In this document: one piece after another, positions 39,338-48,088 of the stretch | Position numbering within the stretch: the stretch's first letter is position 1 | Layout: every line of letters starts with the position of its first letter | Assembly (NCBI RefSeq): GCF_029813835.1 | Contig: NZ_JARVKV010000004.1 | Location: 124,001 to 188,000, forward strand | Length of the DNA: 64,000 nucleotides | Direction of reading: 5' to 3' | Source: Streptomyces sp. DH37 | GTDB lineage: Bacteria; Actinomycetota; Actinomycetes; Streptomycetales; Streptomycetaceae | Notes under the pieces: model-generated | Database searches by the model: none | Seen by the model: the letters and a program-made list of their open reading frames with translations, nothing else | Told to the model about the DNA's origin: nothing | Translations under genes and position numbers: made by a program

Positions 39338-39372
39338 AGAACCCCGCGGTCTCGGGGAGACCACGGGGTTCT
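39338..39372 (-). terminator. Terminator of tRNA-Leu
   Basis: A 16-bp stem with one mismatch (AGAACCCCG.GGTCTC and GAGACC.CGGGGTTCT) around GGG, starting 7 bases after the tRNA 3' end in its transcription direction. Confidence 0.75.
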
Positions 39373-39379
39373 GTGTCTG

Positions 39380-39464
39380 TGTCCGAGGGGGGACTTGAAC
39401 CCCCACGCCCGATAAAGGGCACTAGCACCTCAAGCTAGCGCGTCTGCCATTCCGCCACCCGGAC
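39380..39464 (-). tRNA. tRNA-Leu (GAG)
   Basis: 85 bases. Acceptor GTCCGGG pairs with CTCGGAC (one G-U), D arm GGC..., anticodon arm CTAGC-TTGAGGT-GCTAG with anticodon GAG, a long class II variable arm (TGCCCTTTATCGGGCG) and T arm GGGGG-TTCAAGT-CCCCC. Discriminator A; CCA not encoded. It reads CUC/CUU leucine codons. The normal order of its halves contrasts with the permuted elements 2.5 kb away. Confidence 0.97.
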
Positions 39465-39668
39465 CGGTGTGCGTTCCACGGCCTTCCGGCCGCGGCGACG
39501 GGGAACACCATACCAAGCTTTCGGAGTGGCTCTCACCCACATAAGCCGTGGTCCGGCGGGGTGCGGAGGGAGGCCGGGGAGACCGTGCGCGCGTCCTCAC
39601 GTCCGGTGAGGGCGCGCGCACGGGCCGGGACGGGCGGAGCGGGCGAGGCCGGCAGGGGCGGCCGGGGC

Positions 39669-40943
39669 TCAGGCGCGCAGGAACGCCGCCGCCTCGCGCG
39701 CCGCCCGCGCGCCGGAGGCGAGCGCGCCCTGCACCGAGCCGGTCGCCCGGTGGTCCCCGCACACGTACCGGCCCGGCGCGACGCGCGTGGTGCGCGACAG
39801 CACCAGCGGGGGCTCCATGGCGGGCAGCGCGTCGGGGATCGCGTAGGTGGCCAGGTGCTCCCAGCGGTCGGTGGCGGAACCGGTGCCGTACAGCTCGCCG
39901 AGGCGGGCCCGTACGCGCGGCTCGTCCGCCTCGCCGGCCGCTCCGAGGACGGAGGTGGACACCAGCGCCCTGGTGTCCGGGGAGCGGCCGGGGGCGACCT
40001 CGCTGAGCACCACGGTGTTCAGCACGTGCCGCTCGGTGTCGACCAGCAGGGTCGGCTCGGGCAGGGGCGACAGGGGCGCGGCGTGGTAGAAGGTCGTCAC
40101 CGCGCGTCCGGCCGGGGCGTCCACGCCGGGCAGCAGCGCGGCGGCGGTACGGCCGTCGGTGGCGACGACCACGGCGCGCGCCGGCACCTCCTCGCCGTCG
40201 GCGGTGACGACCCCCTCCCCCGTCACCTCGCGCACGGGCGTCTCCAGGCGGACCGTGCCGGGCGGGAGCCGGGCGGCCAGGGCCCGGGGGACCGCGCCGA
40301 TGCCGCCGGCGGGCAGGCACAGGGTGCCGCGCAGCATCGAGCGCCACACCAGGTGCAGGAAACGGGCGGAGGTGGCCAGCTCGTCCTCCAGGAACACCCC
40401 GGACAGGAACGGCCGCCACATCCGCTCGACGAACGCCGGGCTGAAGCCCGCCGCGCGCAGCGCCCGGCGGGCGTCCGGCTCCCGCCCGCCGGGACGGCCG
40501 CGCACGGCGGCCGCGGGCGCGAACGCGTCGCGCGCGCCGAGGGCGGCGAGGGCGGCCAGGTCGCGGGGGCCGGCCAGCCGGCCGCGCAGCAGGTCGCCCG
40601 CCTGGCGCGGACGGCGGGTGGGGTCGGCGAACCGCAGCCGCCCGTCCGGGGTGTGCAGCAGCATCCCCGGCGTGAACGGGCGCAGGCGCAGGGAGCGCAG
40701 GTCCAGGCGGCGGCGCACCTGGGGATAGGAGGTGTTGAAGACCTGGAAGCCGCGGTCGAGGAGGAAGCCGTCGCGCCGGTCGGTGCGCATCCGCCCGCCC
40801 ACCGCGTCGGACGCCTCCAGCACGGTGACGGACAGGCCCGCCGCCGTCAGGTCCAGCGCGCAGGCCAGCCCGGCCAGTCCCGCGCCGACGACCACGGCGT
40901 CCGGACGTGCGCCGCCGCGTCCGGACGTGTGCTGTGCTGCCAT
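39669..40943 (-). CDS. FAD-dependent amine-oxidase-type oxidoreductase
   Basis: 424 residues from ATG 40943. The dinucleotide-binding motif VVGAGLAGLACALDL and VLEASDAVGGRMRTD, plus the C-terminal YVCGDHRATGSVQGALASG, place it in the flavin amine oxidase/protoporphyrinogen oxidase-like family (PF01593). Members oxidise amines, carotenoid precursors or porphyrinogens. No carotenoid or haem genes are adjacent, so substrate is open. Weak ribosome site. Confidence 0.85.
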   Translation of the reverse strand: MAAQHTSGRGGARPDAVVVGAGLAGLACALDLTAAGLSVTVLEASDAVGGRMRTDRRDGFLLDRGFQVFNTSYPQVRRRLDLRSLRLRPFTPGMLLHTPDGRLRFADPTRRPRQAGDLLRGRLAGPRDLAALAALGARDAFAPAAAVRGRPGGREPDARRALRAAGFSPAFVERMWRPFLSGVFLEDELATSARFLHLVWRSMLRGTLCLPAGGIGAVPRALAARLPPGTVRLETPVREVTGEGVVTADGEEVPARAVVVATDGRTAAALLPGVDAPAGRAVTTFYHAAPLSPLPEPTLLVDTERHVLNTVVLSEVAPGRSPDTRALVSTSVLGAAGEADEPRVRARLGELYGTGSATDRWEHLATYAIPDALPAMEPPLVLSRTTRVAPGRYVCGDHRATGSVQGALASGARAAREAAAFLRA

Positions 40944-41075
40944 GGTGGGCACCGTGCCTTCCCGACTCCCGGGCCGGGCCACGGGGCCCGGTCTGTGGAT
41001 CCTCTGCCCGGTGCGCGCGGGTGCAGTCCGGTGACGGGGCTCCGCCGTCTCACACCGCCCTCCCACACCGCCGTC

Positions 41076-41756
41076 TCACACCGTCCTCGCGGGGGCGGAC
41101 GGCCCCGGCCCGGGGTGGAAGGCGGCGACCATCCGCCCGACGACCTCCTCCAGCGGCGCGGGGCGCGGCAGCGGCGGCGGGGTGCCCGCGACCGCGCGTC
41201 CCGCCAGGCCGGTGTCGGTGTGCGGCAGGTGGAGGTCGGCCACCACCGGGCCGCCGCGGCGCCGCTCGGCGGCGACCGCCGTCAGCCAGGCGGACAGCGC
41301 GGCCTTGGAGGCGCTGTAGACGGCCATGCGCGGCTGCGGGCGCACCGCGACCACGCCGGTGGTGGCGGCCAGGGTGCCGGGCGGGGTCAGCGGGGGCAGC
41401 GCGGCGGAGAGCACGGCGACGGGCGCCAGGGTGTTGACGGCGAACAGGTGCTCGGCGACGGCGGCCCCGGTCTCCTCGGCCGGGCCGAACGCGACCGCGC
41501 CGATCGCCACCAGCACCCCGTCCAGTCCGCCCATCGCCCCGGCGGCCAGGGCGGGCAGGGCGGCCATGCCGTCCAGGTCGTAGGCGTCGCAGGGGGCGGA
41601 TCCGGCGTCCAGCCGGCGGGCGGCCGCGGCCAGCCGCTCCCGGTTCCGCCCGGCGAGGAAGAGCCGGTCGCCCCGGCGGGCCAGGGCGTCGGCGGCGGCG
41701 CCCCCGAGCACTCCGGTGGCGCCGACGACCAGCAGACGCGACGATGTGTCCGGCAT
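41076..41756 (-). CDS. Short-chain dehydrogenase/reductase
   Basis: 226 residues from ATG 41756. Rossmann motif VVGATGVLGGAAADAL at the N-terminus, NTLAPVAV in the middle, and catalytic YSASK (Tyr and Lys four apart). It is an NAD(P)-dependent SDR of atypical short form. The downstream FAD oxidoreductase on the same strand may be its partner, 132 bases away. Substrate unknown. Confidence 0.85.
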   Translation of the reverse strand: MPDTSSRLLVVGATGVLGGAAADALARRGDRLFLAGRNRERLAAAARRLDAGSAPCDAYDLDGMAALPALAAGAMGGLDGVLVAIGAVAFGPAEETGAAVAEHLFAVNTLAPVAVLSAALPPLTPPGTLAATTGVVAVRPQPRMAVYSASKAALSAWLTAVAAERRRGGPVVADLHLPHTDTGLAGRAVAGTPPPLPRPAPLEEVVGRMVAAFHPGPGPSAPARTV

Positions 41757-41941
41757 GTCCCCATGATGGGGTCCGGGGGCGGGTGCGGCAGCCCGGCCGC
41801 CCGCGCCCCGGCCCCCCGGACGTGGACGACGGCCGGAGGGCGGGTAGGCGTACGGCGGGAGCGGGGCACCAGCACAATGGGACGGCCGCGGCGGAGGGCG
41901 CCGCGGCCACGGAGCGTCGACCGAGGCGGGACTGATCTTCC

Positions 41942-42862
41942 ATGGGCCGAGTCACCGAACGCCGCCGCGTCGTCCGCCTGCGCGACGGCGCGGTGAGCGA
42001 GCGTCCCGACACCCTGGTGGCCGAGGAGCCCCTGGAGATCCGCCTGAACGGCAGGCCGCTGGCGGTCACCATGCGCACACCCGGCGACGACTTCGCCCTG
42101 GCGGCCGGCTTCCTGGTCAGCGAGGGCGTGCTGGGCCGCCCGGAGGAACTGGCGAACATCGTCTACTGCGCGGGCGCCACCGAACAGGCCGACGGCACCA
42201 CCCGCAACAGCTACAACGTCGTCGACGTCCGCCTCGCCCCCGGCGTGCCCGTCCCCGACATCACCCTGGAGCGCAACGTCTACACCACCTCCTCGTGCGG
42301 GCTGTGCGGCAAGGCCAGCCTGGACGCGGTGCGCACCACCGCCCGCTGGCCGATCGAGGACGGGGACGGCGGCACGCACGACGGCACGGGCGGCGGCGCG
42401 GACGATGGCAGGGACGACGGCGCGGGCGGCGCCCCGCTGCGGATCGACCCCGCCGTCCTGTCCGTCCTTCCCGACCGGCTGCGGGCCGCCCAGCGGGTGT
42501 TCGACCGCACCGGAGGCCTGCACGCGGCCGCCCTGTTCTCCCCCGAGGGCGAACTGCTGGACCTGCGCGAGGACGTGGGGCGCCACAACGCCGTGGACAA
42601 GCTGGTCGGGCGGGCGCTGACCGAGGGGCGCCTGCCGCTGTCGCGCACCGTGCTGCTGGTCTCGGGCCGGGCGTCGTTCGAGCTGGCGCAGAAGGCGGTG
42701 ATGGCGGGCGTGCCCGTGCTGGCCGCCGTCTCCGCGCCGTCCTCCCTCGCCGTCGACCTGGCCGCCGAGGCCGGGCTCACCCTGGTCGGCTTCCTGCGGG
42801 GGACGTCGATGAACGTCTACGCCGGCGAGCACCGCGTCGTCCTGGAGGCGGCGCGGAACTGA
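41942..42862 (+). CDS. fdhD: Formate dehydrogenase accessory sulfurtransferase FdhD
   Basis: 306 residues from ATG 41942. The CGLCG motif with the sulfur-carrying cysteines is in YTTSSCGLCGKASLDAV. Other family text is EEPLEIRLNGRPLAVTMRTPG, EDVGRHNAVDKLVG and VSGRASFELAQKAVMAGVP. FdhD carries sulfur from IscS to the molybdenum cofactor of formate dehydrogenases. An Asp/Gly/Ala insertion (about residues 140-162) is unusual. No formate dehydrogenase gene is in this window. Confidence 0.95.
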   Translation: MGRVTERRRVVRLRDGAVSERPDTLVAEEPLEIRLNGRPLAVTMRTPGDDFALAAGFLVSEGVLGRPEELANIVYCAGATEQADGTTRNSYNVVDVRLAPGVPVPDITLERNVYTTSSCGLCGKASLDAVRTTARWPIEDGDGGTHDGTGGGADDGRDDGAGGAPLRIDPAVLSVLPDRLRAAQRVFDRTGGLHAAALFSPEGELLDLREDVGRHNAVDKLVGRALTEGRLPLSRTVLLVSGRASFELAQKAVMAGVPVLAAVSAPSSLAVDLAAEAGLTLVGFLRGTSMNVYAGEHRVVLEAARN

Positions 42863-43134
42863 CCGCCCCCGCACGGGACCGGCCGACGCGGGACCGACCG
42901 GCGCGGGCGGACGGCGCGGGCGGACGGGCGGCACGAGCGGCGCCGGAGCGGTCGCGCGCGCCGGGAGATTCCGTGGAGACGTGCGGGATGAAGGGTGACG
43001 ATCCGGTACGGCCGTTCCGAAGTGATCCCATTCGCCCCAACGGACGCCATCACCTCCCTTCCCGGTCAACCTCGCGATCGGATACCGTCGCCCCGCTGCG
43101 GCACCCCACGCCACAGCGCGACGAGGAGCGGCAC

Positions 43135-44961
43135 GTGCGCGAGTTCACCGTCCCGGCCCTGGCGACGGCGCCTCAGACAGGAGGGCTGGCCGACGCCGTC
43201 TTCGACCGCGCCGACGCCGACCCCCGCCAGGTGGCGCTGGCGCGCAAGGACGCCTCCGGCGTCTGGCGGGACGTGACCGCGGCGGAGTTCCGCGACCAGG
43301 TGCTGGCGCTGGCCAAGGGGCTGCTGGCCGAGGGCGTGCGCTTCGGCGACCGGGTCGCCATCATGTCCCGCACCCGCTACGAGTGGACGCTCTTCGACTT
43401 CGCCCTGTGGTCCATCGGCGCCCAGCCGGTGCCGGTCTACCCCACCTCCTCGGCCGAGCAGGTCTACTGGATGCTGCACGACGCGGAGGTCTCGGCCGCC
43501 GTCGTGGAGAACGAGGACCACGCGATGACCGTCGGCTCGGTCGTCGACCGGCTGCCGCGCCTGAAGCGGCTGTGGCAGCTCGACTCCGACGCCGAGGGCG
43601 CGCTGTCCGCCGCCGGGGCGCACCTCCACGCCGACGCGGTGCACCGGCACCGGCTGGCGCTGACCCCGGACACCCCCGCCACCGTCCTGTACACCTCCGG
43701 CACCACCGGACGCCCCAAGGGCTGCGTCCTCACCCACGGCAACTTCATGGCCGAGTGCGACAACCTCGTCCTGCGCTACGAGGCCGTCTTCCCCTCCAGG
43801 GACGGGGAGCAGGCCTCCACCCTGCTCTTCCTCCCCCTCGCCCACGTCTTCGGGCGGATGATCGAGGTCGGGGCGGTCCGCGCCGGCGTCAGACTCGGCC
43901 ACCAGCCCAACATGACCGCCGCCGCCCTCCTGCCCGACCTGGAGGCCTTCCGCCCCACCTTCCTGCTGGCCGTGCCCTACGTCTTCGAGCGGATCTTCCA
44001 CGCCGCCCGGCGCAGGGCCGAGGCGGAGGGGAGGCTGGAGCCGTTCGACAGGGCCGTGGACGTCGCCGTCCGCTACGCCGAGGCGATGGAGGACAAGGCG
44101 TTCGGCACCGGCCACGGGCCCGGTCCGGCCCTGCGGCTGCAGCACCGGTTCTTCGACAAGGTCGTCTACTCCCGGCTGCGCGCCGCCCTCGGCGGCCGCT
44201 GCCGGCACGCCATGTCGGGCGGTTCGGCGATGGAGCGGCGCCTGGGGCTGTTCTACGACGGCGCCGGCATCCGCGTCTTCGAGGGCTACGGCCTCACGGA
44301 GACCACCGCGGCGGCCACCGCCAACCCGCCCGAGCAGACCCGCTTCGGCACCGTCGGCGTCCCCGTCCCCGGCACCACGGTGCACATCGCCGACGACGGC
44401 GAGGTGTGGCTGCGCGGCGGCCAGGTCTTCGCCGGCTACCTGGGCGACCCCCGCTCCACCCACGAGGTGCTGCGCGACGGCTGGCTGGCCACCGGCGACC
44501 TCGGCTCGCTCGACGAGGACGGCTACCTGACGATCACCGGGCGGAAGAAGGACGTCCTGGTGACCTCCGGGGGCAAGACCGTGTCGCCGACGGTGCTGGA
44601 GGAGCGGGTGCGGACGCACCCGCTGGTGGCGCAGTGCGTCGTCGTCGGCAACGACCGGCCGTACGTCGCCGCGCTGGTCACCCTCGACGAGGACGCCGTC
44701 CACCACTGGCTGACCATGCGCAACAGGCCGCACCCGGGCCCGGCCGAGCTGGTGCGCGACCCGGACCTGGAGGCCGAGGTCAGACGGGCGGTGGTGGCCG
44801 CCAACACCCGGGTCTCCCAGGCGGAGTCGATCCGCACCTTCCGGATACTGGGCTCGCGGTTCACCGAGGAGGACGGGCTGCTCACCCCCACGCTGAAGCT
44901 GCGGCGCAAGGCGGTCGAGAAGGCGTACGCGGCCGAGATCGACGCCCTCTACCGGATCTGA
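43135..44961 (+). CDS. Long-chain acyl-CoA synthetase (FadD15-like)
   Basis: 608 residues from GTG 43135 (GAGGAG upstream). ANL superfamily motifs: P-loop YTSGTTGRPKG, then LFLPLAHVFGRM, GYGLTETTAA, GDLGSLDEDGYLTITGRKKD and the A10 lysine in LKLRRKAVEKAY. It activates fatty acids as acyl-AMP then acyl-CoA. The C-terminal extension PHPGPAELVRDPDLEAEV is as in mycobacterial FadD15. It stands alone. Confidence 0.93.
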   Translation: MREFTVPALATAPQTGGLADAVFDRADADPRQVALARKDASGVWRDVTAAEFRDQVLALAKGLLAEGVRFGDRVAIMSRTRYEWTLFDFALWSIGAQPVPVYPTSSAEQVYWMLHDAEVSAAVVENEDHAMTVGSVVDRLPRLKRLWQLDSDAEGALSAAGAHLHADAVHRHRLALTPDTPATVLYTSGTTGRPKGCVLTHGNFMAECDNLVLRYEAVFPSRDGEQASTLLFLPLAHVFGRMIEVGAVRAGVRLGHQPNMTAAALLPDLEAFRPTFLLAVPYVFERIFHAARRRAEAEGRLEPFDRAVDVAVRYAEAMEDKAFGTGHGPGPALRLQHRFFDKVVYSRLRAALGGRCRHAMSGGSAMERRLGLFYDGAGIRVFEGYGLTETTAAATANPPEQTRFGTVGVPVPGTTVHIADDGEVWLRGGQVFAGYLGDPRSTHEVLRDGWLATGDLGSLDEDGYLTITGRKKDVLVTSGGKTVSPTVLEERVRTHPLVAQCVVVGNDRPYVAALVTLDEDAVHHWLTMRNRPHPGPAELVRDPDLEAEVRRAVVAANTRVSQAESIRTFRILGSRFTEEDGLLTPTLKLRRKAVEKAYAAEIDALYRI

Positions 44962-45127
44962 CCGCGCACCGCGGCCGGCGGTCGCGGCGCGGCGCCCCGG
45001 CACCGACCGCCGTCCTGCCCCCGACCGTCGTCCTGCCCCCCGGCCGGAACGGGAATGACAACGCTGCCATGATCGTTGGGACCCCGGGTACACGTGTCGC
45101 CAACCGACTGACAAGGACCGATCGCTC

Positions 45128-45955
45128 GTGAGCAACGTTCCCAACATCATCCTCAACAACGGCGTCCGGATGCCGCAGCTCGGCTTCGGCGTGTGGCAGG
45201 TGCCGGACGAGGAGGCCACCGCCGCCGTCGGGCACGCGCTCGCCTCGGGCTACCGCAGCATCGACACCGCCGCGGTCTACGAGAACGAGAAGGGCACCGG
45301 GAAGGCCATCGCCGAGTCCGGGGTGCCGCGCGAAGAACTCTTCGTGACCACCAAGGTGTGGAACAACCAGCAGGGCCGCGACGCCGCGCTGCGCGCCTTC
45401 GACGCCTCCCTGGAACGGCTGGGCCTGGACTACGTCGACCTCTACCTCATCCACTGGCCCGCGCCGAAGCAGGACAGGTACGTCGACACCTGGAAGGCGC
45501 TGGAGGAGATCCACGCCGACGGCCGCGCCAAGGCCATCGGCGTCTCCAACTTCAAGCCCACCCACCTGCGGCGGCTGATGGAGGAGACCGAGATCGTCCC
45601 CGCCGTCAACCAGATCGAGCTGCACCCCAACTTCCCGCAGGCCGAGTCCCGCGCCTTCCACGCCGAGCACGGCATCGCCACCGAGGCCTGGTCGCCGCTG
45701 GGCCAGGGCAAGGGCCTGCTGGACGACCCGGTGATCGCCGAGATCGCCCGCAGGCACGGCCGCACCCCGGCCCAGGTGGTGCTGCGCTGGCACCTCCAGC
45801 TCGGCAACGTGGTGATCCCCAAGTCCGTCACCCCCTCCCGGATCGAGGAGAACATCGACGTCTTCTCCTTCGTCCTGGACGACGACGACATGACGGGCCT
45901 GTCCACCCTGGACAACGGCACCCGGCTGGGCCCCGACCCGGACGAGATGGGCTGA
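45128..45955 (+). CDS. Aldo/keto reductase (2,5-diketo-gluconate reductase-like)
   Basis: 275 residues from GTG 45128. Tetrad residues are readable: Asp in RSIDTAAVYEN, Tyr in the same string, Lys in VTTKVWN and His in LYLIHWPAP. AIGVSNFKPTHL and NQIELHPNFPQ are further AKR5-type marks. It reduces aldehydes or ketones with NADPH; substrate unknown. Independent of the other AKR at 24029. Confidence 0.92.
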   Translation: MSNVPNIILNNGVRMPQLGFGVWQVPDEEATAAVGHALASGYRSIDTAAVYENEKGTGKAIAESGVPREELFVTTKVWNNQQGRDAALRAFDASLERLGLDYVDLYLIHWPAPKQDRYVDTWKALEEIHADGRAKAIGVSNFKPTHLRRLMEETEIVPAVNQIELHPNFPQAESRAFHAEHGIATEAWSPLGQGKGLLDDPVIAEIARRHGRTPAQVVLRWHLQLGNVVIPKSVTPSRIEENIDVFSFVLDDDDMTGLSTLDNGTRLGPDPDEMG

Positions 45956-46154
45956 GCGGAGCCCGGCCGCCGGCACGGCCCGCACCGGCGGTCCGGCGAG
46001 GCACGGCACGGCACGGCGCGACACGGCACTGTACGCGGACGCGCGGTGCGCCCCCTGCGGCGCGCCGCGCGTCCGCGCGTTCCCGCGGCGGGGCACGGAA
46101 CGGGGCACGGCGGGTGCGTACCGGCACGTCACCGCGCGCCGCCGGGGCGGCGGG

Positions 46155-46463
46155 CTACGGGCGCGCGCCGTGCGAGGGGGCGATCTCCTCGATCCGGCGC
46201 GCCAGGCGCACGTCCAGCTCCGTCACCTTCCCGCCCACGCTGTGGGTGTTCACCGACACCTCCACCGTGTTGTAGCCCAGCAGCAGGTCCGCGTGGTGGT
46301 CCGACTCCTCCTGGATCTGCGCCGTGTGGAGCACCATCGCCGCGGCCGGGAAGTGCCCGGCGAAGGAGTACCTCCTCCTCAGCCGGTCCTCCGCGAACTC
46401 CCAGCCGGGCAGCTCCGCCAGCGCGGCGTCGATCTCCTGCGAGGTCAGCGGTCGGGGTGCCAT
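46155..46463 (-). CDS. Pterin-4a-carbinolamine dehydratase
   Basis: 102 residues from ATG 46463. Typical PCD order: ELPGWEF, RRRYSFAGHFPAAAMV, then ESDHHADLLLGYNTVEVSVNTHSVGG (read as successive motifs) with the two catalytic His and third His in THS. The family dehydrates 4a-hydroxytetrahydrobiopterin after aromatic amino acid hydroxylation. No hydroxylase is nearby; Moco-linked roles have also been proposed. Divergent from the XRE gene 51 bases away. Confidence 0.9.
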   Translation of the reverse strand: MAPRPLTSQEIDAALAELPGWEFAEDRLRRRYSFAGHFPAAAMVLHTAQIQEESDHHADLLLGYNTVEVSVNTHSVGGKVTELDVRLARRIEEIAPSHGARP

Positions 46464-46514
46464 GGCACGAAATCTCACTTCCCGTAGACGACCCTCCCAG
46501 CCTAGGGTCGCGGT

Positions 46515-47333
46515 ATGGGATCCGTTGCGGTCGACGCGAGCACCAGGAGCACCGGTACCGGCGGAGTGGGGCCCCTGCTGCGGCACTGGCGGGAGCGCGC
46601 CGGGCTCAGCCAGCTCGAACTGGCCCTGCGCGCCGACTCCTCCGCCCGGCACATCAGCTTCGTCGAGACCGGGCGCACCCGCCCCAGCCCGGAGATGGTG
46701 CTCCGGCTGGCCGAGCACCTCGACGTCCCCGTACGCGAGCGCAACGCGCTGCTGCTGGCCGCCGGGCACGCGCCGCACTATCCCGAGACCCCCGTGGACG
46801 ACCCCTCGCTGGCCGCCCTGCGCGGCGGCCTGGAGCGGATGCTGACGGCGTACGAGCCCTACCCGGCCCTGGTGGTGAACGGCCGGTACGAGGTGCTGGC
46901 CGCCAACCGCGGCATCGCCGCCTTCCTGGAGGGCACGGCCGAGCACCTGCTGCGGCCCCCGCTGAACGCCATGCGCCTCACCCTCCACCCCGACGGGCTG
47001 GCCCCGCGCATCCGCAACTTCCTGGAGTGGCGCGAGCACCTGCTGGAGCAGATGCGGCGGCAGCTCGCGCCGCTGCGGTCGGCGCCGCTGCGCGAGCTGT
47101 ACGAGGAGGTCACCGCCTATCCGCTGCCCGAGGGGGGCGCCGAACGGCACGGCGCCGAGGGTCCCTTCGCCCTGCCGATGGTGATCGAGCACAGGGGGCA
47201 CGTCCTGTCGTTCTTCTCCACCATCACCACCTTCAACACCCCCATGGACGTGACCGTCTCCGAGCTGGCCATGGAGACCTTCGTCCCGGCCGACCCGGAG
47301 ACGGCCGCCCTGCTGCCGGAGCTGATCGGCTAG
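46515..47333 (+). CDS. XRE regulator with MmyB-like ligand domain
   Basis: 272 residues from ATG 46515. HTH at about 20-75 (LLRHWRERAGLSQLELALRA, SARHISFVETGRTRPS). After residue 95 the text YPALVVNGRYEVLAANRG and RLTLHPDGLAPRIRNF is the MmyB PAS-like ligand-binding domain, reported in Streptomyces MltR/MmyB to bind a lipid. It probably controls the divergent dehydratase or itself. Confidence 0.9.
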   Translation: MGSVAVDASTRSTGTGGVGPLLRHWRERAGLSQLELALRADSSARHISFVETGRTRPSPEMVLRLAEHLDVPVRERNALLLAAGHAPHYPETPVDDPSLAALRGGLERMLTAYEPYPALVVNGRYEVLAANRGIAAFLEGTAEHLLRPPLNAMRLTLHPDGLAPRIRNFLEWREHLLEQMRRQLAPLRSAPLRELYEEVTAYPLPEGGAERHGAEGPFALPMVIEHRGHVLSFFSTITTFNTPMDVTVSELAMETFVPADPETAALLPELIG

Positions 47334-47357
47334 CCGGCCGCCGGCCGCACGCCCCGC

Positions 47358-47804
47358 TCAGGGCCGCGGGGAGCGGAGCACCGCGCGCAGCGCCAGGTGC
47401 TGGGCCACCGCGAAGGCGGCGACCACCGCGGCCTGGAGCGGGATCCACACCCACCCCGCCGCGGACGGCTCCAGCACGCCGAGCGCGAGGGCGGCGGCGC
47501 CGGCCAGCGCCCACAGCAGGTTCCCCTCCACCACCACGCGCACCCAGGGCGCGGGCGGTACGGGGCGGCTCGCCAGGAAGCCGACCCCCGCGCTGTACGG
47601 CAGCAGGAAGGCGCCGGCGCCCAGCAGCAGGCCGGTGTCCACGCCCAGCAGCCGTCCGAGGAGGCCGGACAGGGCGAGGTAGGCGACGGCGTTGACGCCG
47701 GTGACGGCCGCGTCCAGGGCCAGGAGGCGGCGCAGCAGCGGCAGCGCGGCGGGGACGGGGGCGGGGCGGGTGGTGCCGAAGGTGGCGGGCGAGGTCGCGG
47801 ACAT
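47358..47804 (-). CDS. Small four-helix integral membrane protein
   Basis: 148 residues from ATG 47804, with GGAGGCC upstream. Four hydrophobic helices (LLALDAAVTGVNAVAYLAL, LLLGAGAFLLPYSAGVGFLA, VVVEGNLLWALAGAAALAL, AAVVAAFAVAQHLALRAV). No named family recognised with certainty. It is convergent with the MmyB-type gene. Confidence 0.75.
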   Translation of the reverse strand: MSATSPATFGTTRPAPVPAALPLLRRLLALDAAVTGVNAVAYLALSGLLGRLLGVDTGLLLGAGAFLLPYSAGVGFLASRPVPPAPWVRVVVEGNLLWALAGAAALALGVLEPSAAGWVWIPLQAAVVAAFAVAQHLALRAVLRSPRP

Positions 47805-48020
47805 GGCGGGATCGGCCTCCGTCGGGTCGGGTGCGGTCGGGACGCTCCGGCCGTACACGCGGGCCGGAGGCCGGGTTCCGGCCGGAGTGCGCCGGCCGGA
47901 ACCCGGTGACCCCACCCTGCCGCCGCTCCGCCCGGCGGTCGATTACCGCCGAGGTAATCGCGGGCCGGATCCCGCTCCCGATCTGCGGACATCCGCTTGG
48001 CACACTTTTCCTACGACTCC

Positions 48021-48070
48021 CGGGCCCGGACCGGCCCGGACCGGCCCGGACCGGCCCGGACCGGCCCGGG
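48021..48070. repeat. 10-bp tandem repeat (CCCGGACCGG)
   Basis: About four and a half direct copies of the 10-bp unit lie just beyond the phosphodiesterase gene and run into its terminator hairpin. They form no protein and resemble slippage-generated repeats. Confidence 0.8.
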
Positions 48071-48087
48071 CGGAGCGCCCGGGCCGG
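48061..48087 (-). terminator. Terminator of membrane phosphodiesterase gene
   Basis: Perfect 12-bp stem CCGGCCCGGGCG/CGCCCGGGCCGG with GAG loop, ending one base from the stop codon. Confidence 0.75.
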
Positions 48088-48088
48088 G

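Noticed and set aside
41942-42862. A formate dehydrogenase operon
   Set aside because: FdhD is alone; neighbours are an SDR gene and an acyl-CoA synthetase, and no molybdopterin or FDH gene is present in the window.
48021-48070. CRISPR-like repeat array
   Set aside because: The units are 10 bp, contiguous and without spacers; simple tandem slippage next to a terminator.
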